Shown here in pieces: positions 24,146 to 35,697 of a stretch of 64,000 nt of DNA. Every line of letters begins with the position of its first letter. The stretch's first letter is position 1. Position numbers and translations under genes: made by a program. The notes under the pieces are model-generated. The model made no database searches, was not told the origin of the DNA, and saw nothing but the letters and a program-made list of their open reading frames with translations. This DNA comes from Cryptomeria japonica. Taxonomy: Eukaryota > Streptophyta > Pinopsida > Cupressales > Cupressaceae. The stretch spans positions 230,745,396-230,809,395 of the forward strand of contig NC_081406.1 of the NCBI RefSeq assembly GCF_030272615.1, given 5' to 3'.

Positions 24146-25320
24146 TCATTCTTTCCCTTTATAATCCAATTGTGCTAACAAAGCTCCTAATGATACATCA
24201 GTGGCTGATAAATAAAACAATAATGGCTTTCCTTCAATTGGTAACATTAGGATAGGAGGGTTCATCAAATATTCCTTTATTGCCTGAAAATATTCTTCAC
24301 AAGTGTCATCCCATTTGAATGGAACATTTTTGTGCAACAAATGCGTGAAAGGATGACATCTATCAGCTAGTTGGGATATGAATCTTCTAATGGACTGAAG
24401 TCTCCCTTCAAGTGATCTTAACTGACTGATGTTTTTGGGTGATTCCATTTCCCTGATTGCTTTAAATTTGGCTGGATCTACTTCAATGCCTCGTGTTGAA
24501 ACAATGTATCCCAGAAGTCTACCAAATGTGACACCAAATGCACATTTCTTTGGATTCAACCTTAGTTTATATTTTTCCAAGCGGTCATGGATCTTTGCTA
24601 GGATTTCTAGATGTGCTTCTCTAGTATGTGATTTAGCCAATAGATCAACATAATATTCCATGAAGGTATGCATCATATCATGAAAAATTATTATCATTTC
24701 TCTTTGGTAGGTAGCTCCTACGTTCTTGAGTCTTAAAGACATTACATTCCAGCATAAAGTACCCCATGGACATATGAAGGTTGTCTTCTCTTGATCTTCT
24801 GGTGCTATTTTGATTTGATTGTAGATTGAGAAACTATCCATAAGAGAAAACATTTCATGTCTAGCTGTCAAATCCACAATGATATCTATATTTGGTAAAA
24901 GAAAATCATCTTTAGGACATGCCTTATTGAGATCTCTGAAATTTGTGCATACCCTAATACGTTTGTCTGGATTAGAAATAGAAACTATATTGGATACCCA
25001 TTTTGGATATGCTATTGGTCTGATAAATCCTACGTCTAGCAATTTCTTCAATTCTGCTTTGATCAATACAGCTATATGAGGATGCATCTTTCTTAGCTTT
25101 TACTTTACTGGTTTTACTCTGGGAGAAACATTTAAGTGATGGATGATGAGATCTGGATCCAAGCCTGGCATATCTGTGTAAGACCATGCAAAATTGATTT
25201 GTCTTTCTTTGAAGAATGCCATATAGTCATGTTTCTCTTGTTTTGGTAACGATGCAGCTGGATGAAGAATATTTGGCTGATTTGGTGTTCCAATGTTGAT
25301 TGATTCAGTTGGTTCAATCA
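24146..25320 (-). pseudogene. TAT1 reverse transcriptase
   Basis: A 313-codon frame (24146-25087) holds GFIRPI, FRDLNKACPKDD, the palm segment and CAFGVTFGRLLGYIVSTRGI, all typical of Ty3/gypsy polymerases. The catalytic box reads YYVDLLAKS where TAT2 has DYVDDLLAKS, so one of the two metal-binding aspartates is missing through a three-base loss. The upstream part (to about 25320) is interrupted by stops. Inactive by sequence. Confidence 0.9.
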
Positions 25321-26780
25321 GTATTGAAGATCTTTCCTAGAAATACTCAGCAAGGTGTCAAATCCCCCATCCTCTTGCACCTCAAGGAGGTTTTCACCAT
25401 CGGATATGTCCTTTCTTTTTACTTTTTCTTGATCTAATGTTGCCATTAACTGGTTTTCGGCATTAGACCTGATATTTGTTTTTTTCTTTTCCCTTTTGCG
25501 ACTGAGAGATTTGGCACCCCCTTGAGTAGAAGATGTGTTACCGAATACACTGGTGGAAGTTGTTGTATGTTCAACTGTATTGAGGTATAAGGCAACGTCA
25601 TGCTCATCAGGGATGGTTTCTATCTCAGTGGGTCCTTCATTGTCCCAATCAATAAGCTCATGATAAACTAATGGAAAGGGTCATCGGATTGTTGTGTGTC
25701 AAGAACATTAAGGGTCATGATATAGATATCTAAGTCTTCAATCACTATTTCTAAGTCTAAGATGTTATTTTCCTCAGAATGACCTTCAACAAGTAGTTCT
25801 TGATCATCCTCACTGGAGTCAACATCAATATATTATAGTTCCCATTCGAGTGTTCTATACTCTAACGTTTGTGCTACATACGAGTGGACTATATCGACTT
25901 CTAATCTTTTAAATAGCATGGCCCTTTAGAGAAATATTCAAATTGGTAGGAGTCCCATTCCCACTCATTGGAATCTGTTTCACTAGAAGCTTGTAATCTG
26001 AAAATTTTCTCATAAAGGTTATTAGTCATTTCTTCTCGCTTTTTAGCAAGTTCCTCTGCTTTTTTCTATTGCCTGCGAGTCGTTTCCTCTTATTGTTTGT
26101 GGATAGCTTCCTCTTGTTGTTTATGTGCAGTTTCTTCTTCTCTTTGAATGGTCTATTCTTATTCTTTTCATTCATATTCTTGCTCTTGTTGACTGTGAGA
26201 TGATGCTTCTTCTTGTGGATTCATGGTATTCTACCCATAACCTAATCCTGATTTATCCTTAGGAAGTTGTGAAGGATGTTGTATTGGTTCTTAAATACCT
26301 TCTTTCCTTTTGCCCATAGGACCACTACCACTGTATCCCATCTTTCTCATCATGTCATATCCTTTTCCATATTGCTCTACTAGGATACTGACATTATTGA
26401 CTTTTGGTTGGGATTTTGGCTCATCCTTGTATAACCATTGTAAAACATCCTTGTCATCAGTCTCTTCAGCTAAGGTACCAACTTTGATGAATGATCCATC
26501 AAGAATTTTACTTGGTTTTGAGATAGGTTGTGGTTTTGAACTTGATGGCTTTCCATATGATCTTGGAGAGTTTGGTAGGTCTGGTAATGAATATTCCCCT
26601 GGCCCTTTTTTTTCAATTGCATCTTTTTCTCAAAGATTGACAAGATTGAAGCTAACGCTTTTTCCTTAGGTGGTGTATTAGAAGAGGATGCTTCTCTATT
26701 ATGTGGAACAATGATCTCTTGAACTGGCTTCAGGTTACTGCAATATTGAAATGGGTTTGAATCTGATGGAATGGTGATCT
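25321..26780 (-). pseudogene. TAT1 protease-RT linker with G-patch and coiled-coil segment
   Basis: Reading right to left, about 26230-26380 encodes YGKGYDMMRKMGYSGSGPMG then KSGLGYG, the spacing of a G-patch motif, as known in plant Ty3/gypsy polyproteins. It is followed by a glutamine/glutamate/arginine-rich segment (about 25990-26220, repeating QQEEA and KQ words) that should form a coiled coil. G-patch modules bind nucleic acid or helicases; in retroviruses they aid reverse transcription. Interrupted by stops. Confidence 0.65.
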
Positions 26781-27602
26781 CTTGTCCTTCATAAGGAAAC
26801 TTGAGGCATTGATGGTAAGTTGAAGGGATAGCATGCATGTCATGGATCTATGGTCCACCCAGAAGTATGTTATAAGACAAATTAATGTCCAGTACTTGAC
26901 ATACTGTATCCTTTTGCCCAAGTCAAACTTTGATTGAAAACACTACAACCCCTTTGGAGGAATGGTCTTCTTCATCATAGGCTTTAATTGTTATTTTTTG
27001 CGAGGATCAACTGCATCTTCAAAATAGCCTAATGCATAGACAAGACTCAATGAATAAATATTTAGGCTAGCTCCTCCATCTATTAGGACACGTTTGACAT
27101 GTTTTTTGTGAATTAAGACTTCGATATGAAAAGGAGCATTATACGGATGTTGCAAGGACATATCATCATCTTCTGTGAAGGATAAGAAATGAGGTGCTAT
27201 AAGATGTCCCAACATAGTTTGAAATTGATCAATAACCAAGTCTTTGGGGACCATGGTATCTACTAGAGCCTTTTCTAGGATCTCCTTATGCATGGGTGAT
27301 ATTTTTAGAAGTTGCAATATTGAGATTTGTGCAAGGGTCTTTTGTAATTGATCCACTATGTTGTATTGCCTAGAAGTAGAGGGTGCATTGGTTGTGGGTC
27401 CCGATAAAGTGACCTTAGCTTTACTACGCGTAATAGCATGTGCAGGTTCTGGTTGGGATCTTTCTTTGACTACAATGACATTGACCACATTATCATAAGT
27501 GTGGGCATAACTTACTTTATCCTTTCCTTTGCTATCTCTAGTTGTCGATGTCTCGCCCTTCTTGTAGTTCGGTAATGGAGTTTTAAATGTTGTGAGATTC
27601 AT
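26781..27602 (-). pseudogene. TAT1 retropepsin-like protease region
   Basis: The 203-codon frame 26991-27602 contains VKRVLIDGGASLNIYSL. DGGAS replaces the DTG/DSG box, a substitution seen in Tat elements. It is followed past a stop by the family-typical HDMHAIPSTYHQCLKFPYEG (26838 leftwards). It would cut the polyprotein in virus-like particles. The pre-protease part (ITRSKAKVTL) is low complexity. Confidence 0.8.
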
Positions 27603-29209
27603 TTGTTATGTGCCCATCTACCGTTATTACCTCATTATCTATCAAATCTTGAATGGCATGCTTTAATCATTGACAATCATTAGTATGATGTAATTTACTT
27701 TGATGATATTTGCAAAAATGATCGTCATTCCACCAAGTAGGTTTCACCTTTGGTTCAAAATCCCTCACTTTTGGTAATGTAATTAATTTATTTTCAAGAA
27801 GTGTTTTTAATGCTAATTCAAGTGGTTCACCAATAGGTGTGAATTTCCTACGAAAGTTGGGGGAGGGTAACCTTGGTTTATTATCAGCTTGATTAATTGT
27901 CAAGGTATGTGTTAGCATCCACTATTCCATCATTCACAATGTTTCTATTTCTATTCCATAATTTAACTTTATCAGCATTATTATGAGTATTGTTGGAAGA
28001 ATTATTCCCTTCTTTATGAAGCTTTAACACTCCTTTCTTGACCAAGGCTTCTTAAATTTTGATCCCATTCTCAATCATTTTATTAAAGCTTGGAGGACAT
28101 TGCATCTTAAGTGTACAACTCATTTTGTCATTCAAATTAATGATAAAAAATTCCATCTTTTCACTATCAGGAATAGGACGATAATATCATGCAAATAAAC
28201 TTCTCCACCTTTCTAAGAATGTCATAAAAGGTTCCCCATTCTTTTGCTTTGTACTACATAGGTCAAACATAGTAATCTCATGTTGAATGTTATATGAATA
28301 TTGGGAAGCAAATTTTTCTACCAATTCTGAAAATCTTCTTATACCAAGCGGTAACTTGGAAAACCACTCCATTGCTTGGCCACTTAAACTCTTGGGGAAT
28401 AATCTCATTAAATGTGTCCTTGTGTGCGAACTCCATACTCATTGTGCAAAATTATGTAGCATGATCTCGAGGATTAGTCTTACCATTGTATTTGTCATAC
28501 TTAGGAATTTTGCAATTAGGAGGAAATGGTATCATATTTAGATTTATTTCAAATGGATAAGGACATATCTCTTATAGAGAATATCTTCTTGTGGTTCCCC
28601 CTTGCAAGTCTTCCACTTGTGTTTTAAGTGCTTGAATTTTTTTAGTAAGAGCTAAAAGGAGATTATCAACATTGTTCCTCCCTTCACCATCTTGGTTATT
28701 TTGAACTCTTTTGTTGTGATAGTTATTCTGAATTCATTCGTTATGAGTCTCATTTTGAGCTCGTTTATTGCGAGTATCACTTTGAGTTCGTTCATTGCGA
28801 GTATCACTTTGATTTCGTTCATTATGAGTATCATTTTGAATTCATTCATTGCGAGTATCACTTTGAGTTCATTCATTGCGAGTATCACTTTGAGTTCGTT
28901 CATTATAAATATCATTTTGAATTTGTTCATTACGAGCATCACTCTTAGTTATTTCATTATGAGTATCCTTGTCTCTCCACTTTGTTTTATATTGGTGATA
29001 TCAAAATTACTTGGTAGCTTGGCCCTTTGATTCACTAACATGAGAAAATATATTTCCTTATCTGCTTCAATGATTCTTTCCAAGAATCTACCGAATTTTG
29101 GATCTTGTTGTGCTCCTCTGATTATTTCATGATCCTCATATTTGTTGCGAGTAGTCGATCCAAATTGGTGATGGAAAGGATTCTCTTCGTCCATTGTAAA
29201 TATTTGCAC
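27603..29209 (-). pseudogene. TAT1 gag
   Basis: The start at 29209 encodes MDEENPFHHQF and then AKLPSNFD, as in TAT2 gag (AKLPSDFD). A 27-bp minisatellite follows. The conserved retrotrans-gag core is at 28187-28408 (LFPKSLSGQAMEWFSKLP and CSTKQKNGEPFMTFLERW). A CKYHQSKLHHTNDC motif near 27670 stands where Tat gags have a C-H-H-C nucleocapsid box. Stops and frame changes split it. Gag forms the particle shell and binds RNA. Confidence 0.85.
28698..28967 (-). repeat. 27-bp minisatellite in TAT1 gag, ten units
   Basis: Ten consecutive 27-bp units. On the + strand each reads A(C/T)TTTGAGTTCGTTCATTGC with GAGTATC following. In element sense one frame gives the nine-residue repeat NERTQSDTR with variants. 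The period is a multiple of three, so it adds polar spacer to gag between the N-terminus and the capsid core. TAT2 gag has no such array. Confidence 0.85.
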
Positions 29210-31689
29210 TTATTTCTTTTGTTTAAGTCTCCTCTAATTTTTCGTCAAAACTGGCATGCAAGTAATCTTATTGTTTCAAGAATTTTAGTCTTCAAAAAAT
29301 GTTGCTCAATAAGTGATCAATTTTTGAGGTAAGAAAACCCAAGTTAATGCGACCACCTTGATTTAGACTTAGTGATAATGCAGATCTTTGTTGCATAGCA
29401 CGTGTTCTCAACAGTTCTTCGTCAAATTCGTTTCCTCTACCATGCAACTAATTTCGATAACGATGTAGAAATATGTGATGTTTCAACAAGATTTTGCGAT
29501 TTATGTAGAGAAATTTTATCTTTTTTAAGATTGCCTTGTGACTAAGTTTCTTCTTTTTCAATCGATATGCAATGGTCATCAAGCATATGAAAATTTACAA
29601 GTTTTCAATCTTATTTTTTTAGTGCAAATTTTTGTTATGATATGACCAAGTCAAATAGGAAAGATGTATTCTATTTAGAGAACTTGGCCAATTTGATCTA
29701 GCATTGTAGTTTCATGATGAAGGATGATTGATCCTAATAAGAAACTATGTCTGAAAGATCAGATTATCAAAGATGTTTGGTTATGCACTTGAGAGATTTC
29801 GATCTTAAAATTGTTTGAGATGAATACTCGTGAGACCTAGTGCGTTTAGTCTTAAATTTGACTCAACCAAAGGCAATTTTGGATTTTTTGACCAATAGAT
29901 GCTCTAAATGCTATGGTATTAACTGAAAGATCTGCTTTGCAAACCTAAAGAGCTATTTCTCAAATCGAAAGAACTACTCTGCTGACCAAAAGAGCAATTA
30001 CTCAACCTGAAAGAGCTATTCTGTTGACTGAGAGAGTTGTTTCTCAGACTAAAAGTGTTATTTTTCTGACCAAGAGAGTTGTTTCTCAAACCAAAAGAGC
30101 TATCGTTTTACCCAAAAATACTACTTTTGAGACCAATAAAGTTGTTTCTCAGACCGAACAAGCTATTGTTTAAACCAGAAACGCTACTTCTCAGACTAGG
30201 AGAGTTGTTTCTTAGACCAAAAGAGCTACTATATAAACCAGAAATGTTACTTCTCAGACCAAGAGAGCTGTCTCTTAGACCAAAAGAGCTACTGTTAAAA
30301 CCAGAAACACTACTTCTTAGACCAGGAGAGTTGTTTCTCATATCGAAAGAGTTAATGTTTAACCTAAAAGAGTTGGCTCCTGAAAATGTTTATAAGACTA
30401 ACAAAACTACCTCCTAAATTGAGAGAGCCACTATTCTAATCAAAAACATTGTTTCTCAAACAAGAAGAGCTATTTCATAGACTAGGAGAGCTATTTCTTA
30501 GACTAGGAGTGATGTTTCTCGGACAGAGAGTGCCACTTCCTATACTGAAAACATTGTTTCTCAGACAAAAAGTGTTATTTCCTAGAGTAAGAATTCTAAT
30601 GTTTTGACCAAGAAAGTTGTTGCATAGATTGAGAAAGCTATTCTGCAAACTAGGATCTCTAAATATTGAGACAGTGATGTTCAGACTCAAAAACTAATTG
30701 ATTTAATGTGCAAACTCAGACAACTAATGTTTAGAGCTAACTAGTAAAAACATGAAGAGTTAATGTTGACACATGAGAAAGATGATATTCACACCAAGAG
30801 AGCTAAAGTTCAGACCAAAAGAGTCGATGCTTGGACCAAAAGAGCTAAAATTTGAACTAGAAACTCCACTGTTGGAACAAGGAACTTTGAGTTTTGGACT
30901 AAGAACTCTACTCTTCAGACCGAGAACTCTATTGTTTACACTGAGAACTCTAATGTTTTCCCCAAGAACTCTAATGTTTGAACTGATAACTCTAATGTTT
31001 GAACTGAGAATCTGATGTTTGAACTAGGAACGCTATTGTTTAGACTGAGAACTCTATTCTGAGAATCGAGAACTCTATTATGTGAACTGATAACTCTACT
31101 CCGTGAACCAAGAACTCAATTCTACAAACCAAGAGCACTATTGTTTGAACTGAGAACTCTACTCTATGAATCGAAAGTGCTATTGTTTGAATTGAGAGAG
31201 CTAATTTGTTGTGAACTATGTAATTTTGACAGTTTGATGTTTGAGTTTAAATTTTGTGTTATCAATGGATGATATATGTCTGCTTTATTGTCTGAAAACA
31301 TAGAAGACATAATTTCAAACAGTTGTCTTATTTGTTCCTAGGATCTAAACATCAAGTGTATGTTCCAAAGGCTCATAAAAAGCCCAAATTTCCACAGGTT
31401 TTGCACAAAGAAGACACTTCAAGCAGATTTATCCTAAGGAATTGGTGACAATGCGATAACTCAACCCATAGCCAGGAATCTCTATGGCGCAAGTGTAAAC
31501 ACCCTAAATGGGGATGTCCACTTTTTTCATTGTCAACAGGTGGTGGATAGGGGCCTCCAGGATTGGAAGGATGACCCAATCACCCTCTCCCCAAAAGGCT
31601 ACAAGTAGCCTATGCAAAGCCAAAGATTTGTGCCTCTCCTCCAAGGAGCAAAATGGTGAGTGTCTTTGGGAGGTAAACCTTATATCCCC
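29210..31689 (-). other. TAT1 leader, gag-proximal half
   Basis: Untranslated leader between COP4 and gag. It contains the 24-bp array (29933-31206) and, at 31373-31689, sequence aligned with the TAT2 leader (51640-51960): GAAGACACTTCAA and ATGGTGAGT with CTTTGGGAG. The homology continues across the COP4 insertion to 61621 (TTTGCATTGAA), which proves the two halves were once contiguous. Confidence 0.75.
29933..31206 (-). repeat. 24-bp tandem array in TAT1 leader (about 50 units)
   Basis: Degenerate 24-bp units built on GACCAAAAGAGCTA followed by (T/C)TGTTTCTCA on the + strand. The period shows as eight-residue repeats in frames on both strands (30079-30417 +, LLRPKEL type; 30108-30341 -, SGLRNNS type; 30773-31015 +, TLMFSPR type). 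These open frames follow from 24 being divisible by three and are not called as genes. Confidence 0.85.
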
Positions 31690-32914
31690 TATTGGCATTG
31701 AGTTGTCATTGGTGTCAACTTGTATTGTAGGCTACCCGTAGGGTGTGTCAATCCAATATGAAAAAGATTGGACCGACATAAAGAAGAGAAGTATGATTAT
31801 GTGTTGACAGATGATATCATCGGTCTAAGGTGAGATGCAGGAGTGAGTTGGCATGCTTGAGTATTAATCGGTAAGGCATAAAACGATATGATGGTTGGTT
31901 GTTTATTTGTGATGAAGAGGCGGAATGTTACATGAATCACAACAACACCCGGTGAGCTGAACTAAATGAATGGCATGAAGACATACCTGAAGGCAAGATG
32001 AACTGTTAGTATGATATGATGTCGATAACAGTAATTGTCATGTGTGTTAGGTATATCGGTAAAGGTTTGTTATGGTATAAGGGTTTGTACCGGCAGGGAT
32101 GTTCAGGGTTGAACCTACTCTTTTTCGGTGAGTTGAAAGTATGTCAATGTGTTCCATGCAGAGCTGAGGTGGAAAACATGCAGAGGGTGATAAAATGTTC
32201 ATCAACATGGTTGTCTGTGCAGTTGGTGGTCATTAAATGATATATCCACAAATCACGGGATATTATCTGACTGTTGTGGCTCGAGGAATAATGGACGACA
32301 AAGAATGATCAGGTAGTTGTTGGCATGGTGATCGGGACATAAAATCTAATTGTAGATTGACCTTCAGTTAGAAATAGTTGGATGAGATGAGGTTGACAAA
32401 GATCAAGGCCATAAAGCAAGGTGAAGTTTTCTATTTTTAGAAAACATGTATTGGATGAATAAAAATGTGTACAAATGCATCTCCCAGAAAGCAGGTGAAA
32501 GTTACAAGGTAGATCAAATCAGATTTGATGCAGAATTGGTCGGAGGAAAGAAACCCTAACCGCCTGGAGTTTGAATTTGTTTTTGGTGGGAAAACTGGTT
32601 TTAAAATATACAAGTCTAAATTGATGAGACTGTTGTTGCGGAATGATATGTGATTATGCTGGTGAATGAAAGAGAGATAGAAAAGATTGTTTAAGTGAAA
32701 AATAAGGAAAATCTCAAGTGACTGTGTGTTGAAGGAGAACCTGACAAGGTGTGTGAACTGATAGAGAACAATCAGCAGAGACATGACCTATCAAAGTGTG
32801 AGCAGGTGTGAGGTGAATCCAGTAGACAAAGAAAGGGAAGTTTTTAATAGAGTAAGGACCAGCATAAAGGTACTATTGCAATGAGTGTGGAGGTTTCTCA
32901 GACTGGTAAAATTG
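31690..32914 (+). mobile_element. COP4 5' LTR, first part
   Basis: Aligns with 59885-61100 of the COP4 3' LTR. Stops at the COP3 insertion after GGTAAAATTG. The remainder of this LTR continues at 55398. Confidence 0.9.
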
Positions 32915-34156
32915 TGTTGGCCATTTGGAGGAATTTATTATGAGTTTCATTGATGTTTTGTAATTGATGTCAACACTAGTTGTTTTGGGTGCTTTACCGG
33001 CACCCTTCTGGCCCTGGTAGGTTGAGTGGTTTCTAGTTGGTTTGGATCTGGCGTGATTCGGTATGCTCCGATATGATTTGGTTATGGAATTATCTTATTC
33101 ATGATACTCATGTTCATATTCAATCAGTTGGTTTTGGTCTGGTGATCGGATGCTATCCTATTTTCTTGGAAGCTTAGCTTCTGGTTCTGACAAGGGTTTC
33201 ACCAGCAGATCTTTTGATGAAGATCTTTGATGATATGCATAAGTGGTGTTTGTGCAGCTTCTGGTGGAGATTCACGATGTTGTTGGTGATCATGTTTGAG
33301 ACTTGGCGGATTTGGATTATTTCTTTAGCGTGTGTACCTATATCGAGTTCCGGTTGATCTAGGTTATGGACCGGCTCAATGTAACATGTGGATTGGACCT
33401 CTAGATGTGTTTCTGGGATGTCTTATGTGTTGGATATTATTTGTTTGGTTTAAGACCGACATGTTTTATAATTATGTAATTGGTTTATTGTCTGGTGGCT
33501 GATTTGATTGTTTGTGGTCGAGGGTTTGTATATACATGATGTAAGATCTCATTTTAGATCATCATGGTATATGGTTAGGGAATAGGATATAGATATGTAA
33601 TGTGCGAATAATGCAATATCATTCAGGCAGAGGATTTGGTCGATCATTAGAGATCGAATTGAGTTTATGTAAGACAATTTAGTCCTCCAGTATTGAGCTT
33701 AACCGGAACTATACCCAGCATAGCAGATGCTATCTTTGCGGTTCATTCATTCTTTCGGATTGTAGTCTAGATTTCTATGTTGTCCGTGAGACTCCTTTTT
33801 TGATGAGCAGTGTACTCTAGATTGTTGGCCTTCCTGCAAGTGCAGGACCCTCAATTGTAATTCACATACTTACTACAGAAGTATTATCTGACTGTGGGTA
33901 GGCTTCCTACCTTGGTTTTTCGCTTTACCAAGTTTTCCATGTATAAATCTTGGTGTCATGTGGATGCTATTTATTCTCTGATTATTGTCTATGCTTAATT
34001 GGTTTAACTACTATTCTGGTATTTGGTTTAAGCATTCTGGTATTAATGTTTTGGGTTCCAGTATTAAAGTTTTAATTGCTAAATGTTATGGTAATTTGTG
34101 ACAACTGATTCAACCCCCCCTCTCAGTTGTCTTCCAGTTATTTGAATTGTCTAACA
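32915..34156 (+). mobile_element. COP3 5' LTR
   Basis: 1,242 bp, from TGTTGGCCATTTGG to GTCTAACA. Differs from the 3' copy at about 36 of the first 380 sites by eye. TATA-like TATATACA near 33531. Confidence 0.9.
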
Positions 34157-34158
34157 AT

Positions 34159-34170
34159 TGGTATCAGAGA
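34159..34170 (+). promoter_or_regulatory. COP3 primer binding site
   Basis: TGGTATCAGAGA two bases after the 5' LTR; one change from the initiator-Met tRNA complement seen in COP2. Confidence 0.88.
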
Positions 34171-34214
34171 TTTGGTCCTCTTTGCAGAAAGCTTAACTGC
34201 TTGAGAAAGATCCT

Positions 34215-35281
34215 ATGGCGACTAATAGTTTAAGTTCATCCAGTTCATATGTCCAACTATCTTTCGAAGAGATATTCCTAGGCTTGATGGAAAAAATTAT
34301 AGTGTGGAAGATTCAGATGGAGAGTCATCTAAGATGTCTTTGCAAGGAGATTTGGGAGATCACACAGAATGGTGTTACACCTCATAATCCAGCATTTGGA
34401 AATCCTCATTCGGTAAACTTAGATAAGAAGCTTGAGAATGATTGTAGAGCAAGAGAAGCCCTCTCGTGTACATTTTCTGATCAGCAAATAATGGGATTAA
34501 CTGACAAATCATCTGGAAATTTGGTATGGGAGATTCTAAACCAGTAAGTACTCCTATGGTTACAAGTGAGAAATTGATAAGGAAAGATGTTTCTACACCG
34601 GTTAATCCTACAAGATACAAATCTATGGTTCAAGGTCTTCTTTATTTGACTCAGACTGGGCTTGACATAATGAATGTTGTTTGTATTGTATCTAAATTTA
34701 AGAGTGATCCTAGAGAAAATCATTAGTGCGGTGAAAAGGATTTTTAGATACTTGCAAGGTACATCAGAATATGGTTTATGGTACCCTAAGGATGATGACT
34801 TTACTTTATGTGCATATACAGATGTTGAGTGGGCTGGAGATGTTGATGACTAGAAAATTACTTTCAGTGGAGCTTTCTTTCTTGGAAGGAAGTTGGTTTC
34901 ATGTATCAAAAGAAACAATCATGTCCTTCTTTATCTACTGTTGAAGCTGACTATGTTGTTGTTGTCACTAACTGTACATAGGTTTTATGGATGAAGAAAA
35001 TGTTGAAGGATATCAAAGTGCATTGCACTGGATCGATAGACATTCACTGTGATAACTCTGTTGATATTGACATATCAAAGAATCTGGTATTTCACTCTAA
35101 GACAAAGCATATATCTATCAAGTATAACTTTTTGAAGGAGAAGGTGGAAGAAAATGAAGTCGGATTGGTTTATGGGAATACTAAAGAGGAGATTGCAGAT
35201 ATTTTCACTAAACGTTTGCCCAAAGAACCATTTGAGTACCTAAGAGATGGGTTAGGGGTTTCCCCTCTGGTAGAGAACTAA
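34215..35281 (+). pseudogene. COP3 gag fused to RT/RNase H tail by deletion
   Basis: The ATG at 34215 starts a gag N-terminus (MATNSLSSSSS; REALSCTFSDQQIMGLTDKS, as in COP2 gag). At about 34524-34532 the sequence passes directly into the end of reverse transcriptase (GDSKPVSTPMVTSEKL), then RNase H (CAYTDVEWAGD near 34810) and the C-terminal tail (HSKTKHISIKYNFL; DIFTKRLPKEPFEYL). Zinc knuckle, protease, integrase and the polymerase core are gone, about 3.1 kb relative to COP2. Extra stops and shifts follow. Confidence 0.88.
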
Positions 35282-35697
35282 TTGATTCTTTTTGGCATCA
35301 GTCAAATATGCATTATCAAATATATTTTTCATTTCAGCACTAATGTGGGGATGCTACTGCTGAGGGAGAGTAGTTAGCTCTGTGATTCAGTGGTTTATAT
35401 TTTTGCTTTGATATTTTTGTTAGATTTATGACATTGATGTCAAAGGGGGAGAGATATTGATATGAAAAAGATAAACTTAAGGATTTGTATACATTAGGGG
35501 GAGAGATATATGTGTAATTTAGAGATTTACAAAGATATCATTCACAGGGGGAGTTTGGTCTTTATTTCAGAAGTTCATTGCTATATCTTTGAGTGGGAGA
35601 TTGTTGGTTGTCTTCCATTGGGGAGAATTGTTTGGCATTTATTGGTACTTAGATGTTTTTCACATCTATTTTTACCATCAATGCCAAAGGGAGAGAT
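35282..35697 (+). other. COP3 3' untranslated region and polypurine tract
   Basis: No gene. Four G-rich purine tracts (near 35437, 35496, 35547 and 35685). The last, CAAAGGGAGAGA (35685-35696), is the polypurine tract abutting the 3' LTR. Confidence 0.75.

Noticed and set aside
28698-28967. Possible CRISPR array because of regular repeats
   Set aside because: The units are directly adjacent with no spacers and lie within a plant retrotransposon gag gene.
28692-29030. 112-codon + strand frame with hydrophobic repeats (SFIASITLS)
   Set aside because: Shadow of the 27-bp minisatellite in TAT1 gag; no independent support.
30079-30417. 112-codon + strand frame with eight-residue repeats
   Set aside because: Product of the 24-bp leader array; the - strand is open too (30108-30341) and no unit shows protein-like conservation.
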